Shown here one piece after another: positions 26,169 through 33,694 of a stretch of DNA of 33,694 nucleotides; the first letter of the stretch is position 1, and the number at the start of each line of letters is the position of its first letter. The DNA is from an uncultured Bacillota bacterium (GTDB lineage Bacteria; Bacillota_I; Bacilli_A; RF39; UBA660). Under the pieces are notes generated by a model. That model worked only from the letters and a program-made list of their open reading frames with translations, was not told the DNA's origin and ran no database searches. The stretch is taken from contig CAMOPK010000009.1 in the NCBI GenBank assembly GCA_946622285.1, positions 1 to 33,694 on the forward strand. The letters are read 5' to 3'. The position numbers were made by a program, and so were the translations under genes.

Positions 26169-26477
26169 TTAGTCAAGGTTTTCATTAGATTTGCGAGCAA
26201 TTCTAATTTTCTTACCTTTTTTATCTACAGTATGTCCGATACGAGTAGGTTTATTTGTTTTTGGATCAATTAACATTACATTAGAAGCATGAATTGGAGC
26301 TTCGCGATCAACGATGCTTCCTTCTTTTTGACCATTTGGTTTTAAATGTTTCTTACGAATATTAACACCTTCAACAATAACTCTGTTTTCATCTCTTAGG
26401 ATTTGTGTAATCTTACCAGTTTTTCCTTTAGATGAACCAGATATAACTACTACTTTATCTCCAGTTTTAAAGTTCAT
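26169..26477 (-). CDS. rplX: Ribosomal protein uL24
   Basis: [20 protein letters not shown] (KOW). Confidence 0.95.
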   Translation of the reverse strand: MNFKTGDKVVVISGSSKGKTGKITQILRDENRVIVEGVNIRKKHLKPNGQKEGSIVDREAPIHASNVMLIDPKTNKPTRIGHTVDKKGKKIRIARKSNENLD

Positions 26478-26495
26478 GTTTTACCTCCTTTAAGG

Positions 26496-26864
26496 TTATA
26501 ATACTTCTTTTGCAAGTGAAACGATCTTCATGAAATCTTTATCACGTAATTCACGTGCAACTGGTCCGAATACACGAGTTCCAACTGGACTCTTATCATC
26601 TCTAACAATAACACAAGCATTGTCATCGAATTTGATATAAGATCCGTCAGCTCTTCTAAGACCAAATTTACTTCTAACGACTACGGCTTTAACAACCTTG
26701 CCCTTACGAACAGTTCCGTTAGGAGTAGCTTTTTTAACAGTCCCTACGACTATATCACCAATATTTCCCGTTTTAACTTTGCTTCCGCCTAAAACACGAA
26801 TAACTAAAAGTTCACGTGCTCCGGAGTTGTCAGCAACTTTCAAACGACTTTCTTGTTGAATCAT
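26496..26864 (-). CDS. rplN: Ribosomal protein uL14
   Basis: [28 protein letters not shown]. Confidence 0.96.
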   Translation of the reverse strand: MIQQESRLKVADNSGARELLVIRVLGGSKVKTGNIGDIVVGTVKKATPNGTVRKGKVVKAVVVRSKFGLRRADGSYIKFDDNACVIVRDDKSPVGTRVFGPVARELRDKDFMKIVSLAKEVL

Positions 26865-26883
26865 ATATTAATCCTCCTATCAA

Positions 26884-27144
26884 TTATAGAATAATTGCTT
26901 TTTCTACAACTTCTACTAGACGGAAATGCTTTGTTTTTGAAAGCGGTCTAGTTTCAGCTATACGTACTATATCACCAATTTGTGCAATACCATTTTCATC
27001 ATGAGCAGCATATTTTTTAGAGTATTTAACACGCTTTCCATATTTAGAATTAACTTTGTAAGTTTCAACTAATACTGTAATAGTTTTATCACATTTGTTG
27101 CTAACTACTTTACCAACTAATTCTCTTTTAGCTTTACTTTCCAT
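26884..27144 (-). CDS. rpsQ: Ribosomal protein uS17
   Basis: [24 protein letters not shown]; start revised to 27144 (GGAGG SD). Confidence 0.93.
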   Translation of the reverse strand: MESKAKRELVGKVVSNKCDKTITVLVETYKVNSKYGKRVKYSKKYAAHDENGIAQIGDIVRIAETRPLSKTKHFRLVEVVEKAIIL

Positions 27145-27155
27145 AAATACCTCCA

Positions 27156-27344
27156 TTATTTCTCACGTTCACGCATAATTGTTTTCATACGTGCAACTAA
27201 TTTTCTAAGTTCTTTAATTCTTGAAGGTTTTTCTAGATTACCTGAAGCTTGGTTCATACGCAAATTAAATAATTCTTCTTTGTATTCAGCAATTTTTTTA
27301 TTTAGTTCTTCATTGCTTAATTCTCTGATTTCCTTATTACTCAT
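27156..27344 (-). CDS. rpmC: Ribosomal protein uL29 (start 27344 or 27356)
   Basis: [37 protein letters not shown]. Confidence 0.93.
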   Translation of the reverse strand: MSNKEIRELSNEELNKKIAEYKEELFNLRMNQASGNLEKPSRIKELRKLVARMKTIMREREK

Positions 27345-27762
27345 TTGCTTCACCATCTTTCTTCACGAATTTACATCTAATTGGTAATTTGTGCATAGCT
27401 AAACGTAATGCTTCACGTGCAACTGCTTCTTCAACTTCACCAATTTCAAACATAATTTTTCCTTTTTTAACAACAGCAACCCATACTTCTGGTTGTCCCT
27501 TACCTTTACCCATACGAGTTTCTAGAGGGATTTTAGTTAATGAAAGGTGTGGGAAAATGTTTATCCAAACACGGCCACCACGTTTCATATAACGAGTCAT
27601 TGCAACACGAGCTGCTTCAATTTGTTGTTGTGTAATCCATGCGCCTTCTTCGGCCATAAGACCATAATCACCAAAGTGTAATTCAGTATTACCTTTAGCG
27701 TTTCCGTCATATCTTAAACGATGAGGACGACGATATTTAGTTCTTTTTGGAATTACTGCCAT
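27337..27762 (-). CDS. rplP: Ribosomal protein uL16
   Basis: [11 protein letters not shown]...[27 protein letters not shown]. Confidence 0.95.
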   Translation of the reverse strand: MAVIPKRTKYRRPHRLRYDGNAKGNTELHFGDYGLMAEEGAWITQQQIEAARVAMTRYMKRGGRVWINIFPHLSLTKIPLETRMGKGKGQPEVWVAVVKKGKIMFEIGEVEEAVAREALRLAMHKLPIRCKFVKKDGEANE

Positions 27763-28414
27763 CTTTTTTGCCCCCTTCGTTTCTCTTAGCTAAGATTTCA
27801 CCTTTGTAGATCCAAACCTTAACACCAATTTTTCCATATGTTGTATCTGCCTCTACATGTGCATAATCAACATCTGCTCTAATTGTATGAAGTGGAATAT
27901 TTCCTTCTGAATAACCTTCAGTACGAGCCATATCAGCGCCACCTAAACGACCTGAAACAGCTGTTTTAATACCTTTAGCTCCAGCCTTCATTGTATTTCT
28001 AATTGCTCTTTTTTGAGCTACTCTGAATGATGCTCTGTTTTCAATTTGACGAGCGATTCCTTCGGCAACTAATCTAGCGTTCATGTCAGGATTCTTAACT
28101 TCCATAATTGAAATTTGAACATCTTCTTTAACTAATTTTGATAATTCTTTCTTGATCTTTTCAATTTCTTCACCATTGTGTCCTATTACAACACCAGGTT
28201 TAGCAGTGTTAACGATTACTTCTGTCTTATCATTTGCTCTTTCAATAATGATACTAGCAACAGCAGCATCTTTTAACTTTGCAAACAAAAACTTACGGAT
28301 CTTTACGTCATTTTCTAGGAATTGTGCAAAATTTTTCTTGTCTGCGAACCATTTTGATTCCCAAGTTTTATTAACTCCCATTCGAAGTCCGATTGGACTA
28401 ACTTTTTGACCCAT
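27737..28414 (-). CDS. rpsC: Ribosomal protein uS3
   Basis: [26 protein letters not shown]-domain region. Confidence 0.96.
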   Translation of the reverse strand: MGQKVSPIGLRMGVNKTWESKWFADKKNFAQFLENDVKIRKFLFAKLKDAAVASIIIERANDKTEVIVNTAKPGVVIGHNGEEIEKIKKELSKLVKEDVQISIMEVKNPDMNARLVAEGIARQIENRASFRVAQKRAIRNTMKAGAKGIKTAVSGRLGGADMARTEGYSEGNIPLHTIRADVDYAHVEADTTYGKIGVKVWIYKGEILAKRNEGGKKDGSNSKKN

Positions 28415-28431
28415 TAGTTTACCTCCTTTAT

Positions 28432-28767
28432 CTAATTTCTATCACTAACAACGATTGTTATGTGACTTGTTCTTTTCTTAATTGGTTCTACATGTCCTCT
28501 TGAACCAAAACGCATTCTTTTTAAGGTTCTACCTTCATTGATGAAGGCTTCTTTTACATATAAGTTATTTTTATCTAAATTTAAGTTGTTTTCAGCATTA
28601 GCAGTTGCAGAAATTAATACCTTACGGATTAATCTTGCAGATTCTTTATTTAAATTTTTAAGAATAACATCTGCTTCTTTTACTGATTTTCCTCTTATTA
28701 AATCAATAACTAAGCGTGCTTTACGAGGTACTGTACGTACTTCTTTAGCGATTGCTCTAGCTTCCAT
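28432..28767 (-). CDS. rplV: Ribosomal protein uL22
   Basis: [17 protein letters not shown]...[17 protein letters not shown]. Confidence 0.95.
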   Translation of the reverse strand: MEARAIAKEVRTVPRKARLVIDLIRGKSVKEADVILKNLNKESARLIRKVLISATANAENNLNLDKNNLYVKEAFINEGRTLKRMRFGSRGHVEPIKKRTSHITIVVSDRN

Positions 28768-28785
28768 TTAACGAAACCTCCTATC

Positions 28786-29058
28786 CTATTTACTTTCTTT
28801 ATCGGATCCGTGTCCACCAAACTTACGAGTAAGTGCAAATTCACCTAATTTATGACCTACCATATCTTCAGTTACATAAACTGGAATAAATTCTTTTCCA
28901 TTATGAACTGCAAATGTGTGTCCTATAAAATCAGGGAATATAGTAGAACGACGTGACCATGTTTTAATTACTTCTTTTTTACCACTTTCATTTAATGCTT
29001 TAACTTTCTTCATTAAAGATGCATCAACGAAAGGTCCTTTTTTTAAACTTCTAGCCAT
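28786..29058 (-). CDS. rpsS: Ribosomal protein uS19
   Basis: [19 protein letters not shown]...[22 protein letters not shown]. Confidence 0.96.
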   Translation of the reverse strand: MARSLKKGPFVDASLMKKVKALNESGKKEVIKTWSRRSTIFPDFIGHTFAVHNGKEFIPVYVTEDMVGHKLGEFALTRKFGGHGSDKESK

Positions 29059-29074
29059 TTAAATCATCCTTTCA

Positions 29075-29908
29075 CTATTTTTTACGACGACGTACTATTA
29101 GCTTATCAGAAGCTTTTTTACCTTTACGTGTCTTATATCCAAGTGCTGGCTTACCCCATGGAGTAACAGGTCCTCCTCTACGTCCGATTGGTGCACGACC
29201 TTCACCACCACCATGTGGGTGATCGTTAGGGTTCATAACAGAACCACGAACAGTTGGTTTAATACCCATGTGACGAGTACGTCCAGCCTTTCCTATATTT
29301 ACAAGTTCATAATCAGCATTTCCAACTTCACCTACTGTAGCGCGACAAGTTCCTAAAATCTTACGAACTTCACCACTACGTAAACGAATTAAAACATATT
29401 TTCCTTCGCTACCTAATATTTGAACGCTTGATCCTGCTGATCTAGCAAGTTGTCCACCTTTTCCAGGTTTTAATTCAACATTATGAACTAATGTTCCTTC
29501 TGGAATGTTTGCAATTGGTAAATTGTTACCAACTTTAATATCGGCATGTTCGCCGCTTTCAATTTTGTCACCAACATTTAATCCTTTTGGTGCAATGATA
29601 TATCTTTTCTCGCCATCGGCATAATTGATAAGTGCTATATTTGCAGTTCTGTTTGGATCATATTCGATTGATGCAACAGTGCCTTTAACACCATCTTTAA
29701 AACGTTTAAAATCAATTATACGGTATTTTCTCTTTGCGCCACCACCACGATGTCTCAAAGTAATTCTACCTTGATTATTACGTCCGCCGTTTTTCTTTAA
29801 TGTTATAACTAATGATTTTTCTGGAGTTGCTTTAGTTACTACATCATTAATTAATGTAGACATTCCACGAGTACCATTAGTCATAGACTTATAATTTCTA
29901 ACTGGCAT
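29075..29908 (-). CDS. rplB: Ribosomal protein uL2
   Basis: [23 protein letters not shown]...[20 protein letters not shown]. Confidence 0.96.
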   Translation of the reverse strand: MPVRNYKSMTNGTRGMSTLINDVVTKATPEKSLVITLKKNGGRNNQGRITLRHRGGGAKRKYRIIDFKRFKDGVKGTVASIEYDPNRTANIALINYADGEKRYIIAPKGLNVGDKIESGEHADIKVGNNLPIANIPEGTLVHNVELKPGKGGQLARSAGSSVQILGSEGKYVLIRLRSGEVRKILGTCRATVGEVGNADYELVNIGKAGRTRHMGIKPTVRGSVMNPNDHPHGGGEGRAPIGRRGGPVTPWGKPALGYKTRKGKKASDKLIVRRRKK

Positions 29909-29926
29909 AATTTTCCTCCTTTAAGA

Positions 29927-30208
29927 TTAGTTAAGTTCGATTGAGCTTCCTGCTTTTAACTTAACGATTGCTTTTTTAACTTTATTTGTTTTTCCAGCGT
30001 AACGTCCTACTCTTTTATCTTTTGGACGAACTGTAACAGTATTTACACTAGCTACTTTTACTTTGAAGATTTCTTCAATAGCTTGTTTAATTTGTACTTT
30101 ATTTGCATTTACATCAACACTGAATGTATATGTGTTAGCATTTTGAGCTAAATCAGCACTTTTTTCAGTAATGATTGTACCTTTAATAATATCGCGAGCG
30201 TTTGTCAT
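29927..30208 (-). CDS. rplW: Ribosomal protein uL23
   Basis: [39 protein letters not shown]. Confidence 0.95.
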   Translation of the reverse strand: MTNARDIIKGTIITEKSADLAQNANTYTFSVDVNANKVQIKQAIEEIFKVKVASVNTVTVRPKDKRVGRYAGKTNKVKKAIVKLKAGSSIELN

Positions 30209-30831
30209 TATTTTAAAGCCTCCTCAATATTTTTAAGAGCAGATTCAGTTATGATTAATTTATCAGCGCTTACTACATCTAAAGTATTGATTTCGTCGCT
30301 TGCAAGTAAAATTACATTTTTTAAATTACGTGTAGCTAAGATTAAGTTGTCGTTTAATTCATCAACAACGATTAATACATTTTTAGTTGCACCTAAAGTG
30401 TTTAAAATGTTTTTAACTTCTTTAGTCTTGTTGCTTTCTAATGCAAAATTGTCAACAACAATAAGTTCGCTTCCTAATACTTTGTATGAAAGAGCTGACT
30501 TTAATGCTAAACGTCTTTCTTTCTTATTCATTTTTACTTTGTATGAACGTGGATGTGGTCCAAATACAATTCCACCACCTGGCCAGTTTGGAGCCACACG
30601 GCTACCTTGACGAGCACGTCCAGTACCTTTTTGACGCCATGGCTTTGCTCCGCCACCACTTACCTCACTACGAGTTTTTGTAGAAGCAGTACCTTGACGT
30701 AATGATGATTGTGATAAGGTGATTGCATCATATAATACAGCATCATTTGGTTCAATAGCCCAAACATCTTTATTTAATGTAATATCTTTAGCTTTTTCAC
30801 CTTTTATATTTAATACAGATACTTTACTCAT
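30208..30831 (-). CDS. rplD: Ribosomal protein uL4
   Basis: [39 protein letters not shown]. Confidence 0.96.
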   Translation of the reverse strand: MSKVSVLNIKGEKAKDITLNKDVWAIEPNDAVLYDAITLSQSSLRQGTASTKTRSEVSGGGAKPWRQKGTGRARQGSRVAPNWPGGGIVFGPHPRSYKVKMNKKERRLALKSALSYKVLGSELIVVDNFALESNKTKEVKNILNTLGATKNVLIVVDELNDNLILATRNLKNVILLASDEINTLDVVSADKLIITESALKNIEEALK

Positions 30832-30843
30832 TATTTATCCCTC

Positions 30844-31659
30844 CTACTCGTTTACACTTTCTGAAGTTTCTTCTTTAGTTTCTTCTGCATTTTCAGTTTC
30901 AGCAACTTCTTCAGTAGCTTCTTCTACAGTTTCTTCAACTGTTTCTTCTACTGGTGTTACTTCACCGTCTTCAGTTTCAACAGCATCAACTACTGTTTCA
31001 TAAGAAACTAATCCATCTGTTTCGTTAATTACACCAGGATGTTTAACAGATGTTTTAATAAATACTAATGATTTATTTGCTCCTGGAACATTACCTTTAA
31101 TTAAGATAACATTTTCTTCTGGAATAACAGCTACAACTTCTAAATTTTGAATTGTAACAGTTAAACCTCCCATGTGTCCTGGTAATTTCTTACCTGGAAT
31201 TACACGCATTGGTCTCATTGTACCAAGTGAACCTGGTCTTCTATGATAGTGTGATCCATGTCCCATAGGTCCTCTTGATTGACCATGACGTTTAATAACG
31301 CCTTGAAATCCTTTTCCTTTTGTAGTTCCTGTAACATCAACAACTTCGCCTGCAGTAAAGATATCAGCTTTGATTTCTTGGCCAAGTGTATATTCATTGA
31401 TGTCAACACCTTTGATTTCTTTAAAGAAGCGCTTAGGTGTTGTGTTTGCCTTATTAGTGTGACCTAATGCAGCTTTTGTTGTTAATTTCTCACGTTTTGT
31501 ATCGAATCCTAATTGAATTGCTTCATAACCATCATTTTCAGTTGTCTTAATTTGAGTAACAACATTTGGTTCAACTGAAACAACAGTTACTGGAATCAAT
31601 TTACCAGAATTTGTAAAAACTTGAGTCATTCCGATCTTACGACCTAAGATTCCTTTCAT
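30844..31659 (-). CDS. rplC: Ribosomal protein uL3 with ~65-aa Glu-rich C-terminal tail
   Basis: [15 protein letters not shown]...; tail ...[45 protein letters not shown]. Confidence 0.95.
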   Translation of the reverse strand: MKGILGRKIGMTQVFTNSGKLIPVTVVSVEPNVVTQIKTTENDGYEAIQLGFDTKREKLTTKAALGHTNKANTTPKRFFKEIKGVDINEYTLGQEIKADIFTAGEVVDVTGTTKGKGFQGVIKRHGQSRGPMGHGSHYHRRPGSLGTMRPMRVIPGKKLPGHMGGLTVTIQNLEVVAVIPEENVILIKGNVPGANKSLVFIKTSVKHPGVINETDGLVSYETVVDAVETEDGEVTPVEETVEETVEEATEEVAETENAEETKEETSESVNE

Positions 31660-31671
31660 ATTTTCCTCCTA

Positions 31672-31980
31672 TTATAATTTGATTTGGATATCAACACCGC
31701 TTGGAATATCTAAGTGTGCTAATGCATCAACTGTTTCCTTGCTTGGATTAATGATATCAATAAGTCTCTTGTGTGTTCTCTTTTCAAATTGTTCACGTGA
31801 ATCTTTATATTTGTGAACAGCTCTCAAAATAGTAATTTTTTCAATTTCAGTTGGTAGTGGTACAGGACCAACTACTTCTCCACCTGTTCTTTTTACTGTT
31901 TCGATAATTTTGCCACAAGCTGTGTCTAATGTCTTGTGTTCAAATGCTTTTAATCTGATTCGAACTTTAGTCTTTGACAT
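31672..31980 (-). CDS. rpsJ: Ribosomal protein uS10
   Basis: [19 protein letters not shown]; start revised from 32079 to 31980 (GGAGGATAATATG). Confidence 0.96.
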   Translation of the reverse strand: MSKTKVRIRLKAFEHKTLDTACGKIIETVKRTGGEVVGPVPLPTEIEKITILRAVHKYKDSREQFEKRTHKRLIDIINPSKETVDALAHLDIPSGVDIQIKL

Positions 31981-32105
31981 ATTATCCTCCCTTCGCCTAT
32001 ATCTAGTATAGACTCGCTCCGTACAAAAACCCGACAATCCAATTAAAATATAAAACAACTTAACCGGGTGTATCGGCAACCTTGCACATCTTCGCGTGCC
32101 ACACG
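31981..32105 (-). ncRNA. Structured 5' leader of the S10 operon (putative autoregulatory RNA)
   Basis: About 125 nt leader; stem GTGTGGCA (32097-32104) / TGCC-bulge-ACAC (32068-32078), then CCCGG ... CGGGTTTTT terminator-like element and CTATA CTAGA TATAG hairpin. Confidence 0.5.
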
Positions 32106-32111
32106 TCTAAG

Positions 32112-32140
32112 ATTATACACGAGTTTTCATTGTAATGCAA
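32112..32140 (-). promoter_or_regulatory. S10 operon promoter TTGCAT-17-TATAAT
   Basis: -35 at 32135-32140, -10 at 32112-32117. Confidence 0.75.
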
Positions 32141-32209
32141 GAACTTTTTTACTTTTTTTAACAATTTTTTATATATCTTTTTAATAATTCTTTTTTGACA
32201 TCTAAGCAA

Positions 32210-32240
32210 TAAAAAAAGACCAAAGTTTCCTTTGATCTTT
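32210..32240 (-). terminator. Intrinsic terminator of the large surface protein gene
   Basis: AAAGATCAAAG GAAA CTTTGGTCTTT + T-tract. Confidence 0.85.
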
Positions 32241-32245
32241 TTATA

Positions 32246-33694
32246 TTAACTTCCTGAATAAGTCCATGCAGTTTCAACACATACATATTTATATAGAGTA
32301 CCTGTCGAGCCACTACAAGAAGTCAAGCCTGTTTGATAATCAGATGCAGATCCCCATGTCTTACAACTTGTTCGATTGTATGTTGTTTTTGCATAACATG
32401 GTGCTGTAAGATTATGACTAGTACACGCTTGTGACGCATTGTTTGCTGTAACGCTGATACTATTACAAGACCAATAAGATGAATAATTGTTAGCATCCGC
32501 TGTTGCTTTACTACGTGTTGAGCAAGTTTTAACATAAGTTGTTGTACCAGAGCCATAATTTCCTGCTGTACATGCAGCTTTAGTTTTCTTCCATGTTGTA
32601 GCTGTTTTAGTTACTGTTACTTTACAACTCTTAGTTAATCCGGCTCCATTTTTCGCTGTATATGTTGTTGTTGATTTTACACCTGATTTAGATCCTGATG
32701 GATCGGTAACTAATCCACTGACACCATCAGATGCAGTTACTGTTAAACTTACACCGCTTGTTCCGCCACTAATATTAGTACAACTAATTGCTGGTGCAGT
32801 TGTATCTACATATGCACTTACTGAACAACTTTTTGTATTTCCTGCTTTATCTTTAATAGTAATTGATCCTATCTTTGTTTGTGTGAATGTTCCACTAAAT
32901 GATGTTTGAGAACATCCTGAACCACCAGTTTCACTACATGCTACACTTATCGTCTGTGATGTAGTTCTCCATGTAGTACTACCATTTGTTACTGTTCCAC
33001 ACGTTGGTGCTGTTTGATCTGTTGCATTTCCATATCTTGTTATATTTGATGTCAATGTCACCGTTCCTGTTGATCCTGATGTTGCACCATTTGTAGCACT
33101 CCAACCTACTGAAGTATAACCAGCATTTGGTGTAATAGTTGGATATGTTACCGAACATCCTGATGTTGATCCATTATATACACTACATGAAGGACTTGAT
33201 CCTACCGATGACACATTAGCTCCTTTACTAGCAGTTAATTTAAATGTTTTCTTCCATGTTGCATACATAGTAAAGCTGTTAGTCAAATTCGTATACGTAT
33301 GTCCTGCTGCCAAACCTTGGATACTGTTTGAAGTCGTATTCCATCCATTAAAGTTCCAACCAGTATAGCTGCAACCAGAGCTTAATGAAAGTTGACAGCC
33401 AGGGAACGAACCTCCATTATAGGCCGTATCCGTACAACTAGTTGCAGATGGTGCCCCAGATCCTCCATTACAATTATATGTTATCGTTCGCGTTGTGGTC
33501 TTCTTCCATAATGCATAGTATGTAGAGTTTCCACTTAAACTAATTACAGTTCCTGGTGATGACCCACTCGTCGCAGAACTATTTGTACTCCAATTATTAA
33601 ATGTCCAGCCACTATAACTACAACCAGATTTTAAATTAACTGAACAAGTCCCAAATGAACCACCATTATAGGCATATGCTGTACACGTTGAAGC
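32246..33694 (-). CDS. C-terminal part of a large Cys-rich repeat surface protein (InlB-B-like and Ig-like repeats); open at window edge
   Basis: Frame stays open from the 32246 stop to base 33694 (483 codons), beyond the TTG taken as start in the ORF track; repeats such as CxLSLSSGCSYTGWNFNGWNT...TMYATWKK and ...KSGCSYSGWTFNNWST...TYYALWKK; DKAGNTKSC Ig-like unit. Confidence 0.82.
   Translation of the reverse strand, partial: ASTCTAYAYNGGSFGTCSVNLKSGCSYSGWTFNNWSTNSSATSGSSPGTVISLSGNSTYYALWKKTTTRTITYNCNGGSGAPSATSCTDTAYNGGSFPGCQLSLSSGCSYTGWNFNGWNTTSNSIQGLAAGHTYTNLTNSFTMYATWKKTFKLTASKGANVSSVGSSPSCSVYNGSTSGCSVTYPTITPNAGYTSVGWSATNGATSGSTGTVTLTSNITRYGNATDQTAPTCGTVTNGSTTWRTTSQTISVACSETGGSGCSQTSFSGTFTQTKIGSITIKDKAGNTKSCSVSAYVDTTAPAISCTNISGGTSGVSLTVTASDGVSGLVTDPSGSKSGVKSTTTYTAKNGAGLTKSCKVTVTKTATTWKKTKAACTAGNYGSGTTTYVKTCSTRSKATADANNYSSYWSCNSISVTANNASQACTSHNLTAPCYAKTTYNRTSCKTWGSASDYQTGLTSCSGSTGTLYKYVCVETAWTYSGS

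Noticed and set aside
30719-31003. Plus-strand Ser/Val-rich ORF (SSVSSTVSS)
   Set aside because: Reverse-strand reading of the low-complexity Glu-rich uL3 tail.
17991-31980. Unusual gene content hidden in the ribosomal superoperon
   Set aside because: Gene order is canonical apart from missing rpmD and the uL3 tail; other plus-strand ORFs there are shadows.
32323-32556. Minus-strand 77-aa ORF
   Set aside because: Alternative frame inside the Cys-rich repeat protein.
32246-33694. Possible CRISPR array or DNA-level tandem repeat
   Set aside because: Repetition is at the protein level (diverged repeats with an open frame); no constant direct repeats with unique spacers.

Overview
AT-rich Firmicutes/Bacilli-like chromosomal window, probably from an uncultured gut lineage (lineage is inference). 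Almost everything is on the minus strand; the HIT gene is the only convincing plus-strand CDS. From right to left it contains: the 3' end of a large Cys-rich repeat surface protein (open at the right edge); a complete S10-spc-alpha ribosomal superoperon from rpsJ to rplQ, with no rpmD; tpiA; an orphan 345-aa gene with a consensus promoter; a HIT protein (+); infC-rpmI-rplT with an L20-type leader; a membrane-anchored Ig-like/esterase protein; a HAD-like nucleotidase; a clpB without N-domain under a CIRCE operator; then an accessory surface locus of about 5.7 kb (3979-9691). That locus has a SipW-type (ER-type Ser/His) signal peptidase, six obvious paralogous small secreted proteins with SipW-type (TasA/camelysin-like) signal segments, a seventh divergent one, and a BIG2-domain membrane protein. 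It is followed by an NAD-dependent epimerase, a YfhO-like polytopic membrane protein and the start of another secreted protein. The best candidate for an undescribed system is this multi-subunit SipW/TasA-like surface-fibre locus. Other notable signals: a CIRCE operator that also encodes the C-terminus of the upstream gene, a terminator hairpin that the clpB promoter would truncate, terminators that routinely contain stop codons, an L20-Rho_N/SAP-like fusion, and an acidic L3 tail. Coordinates of short motifs were counted by hand. No database search was run.
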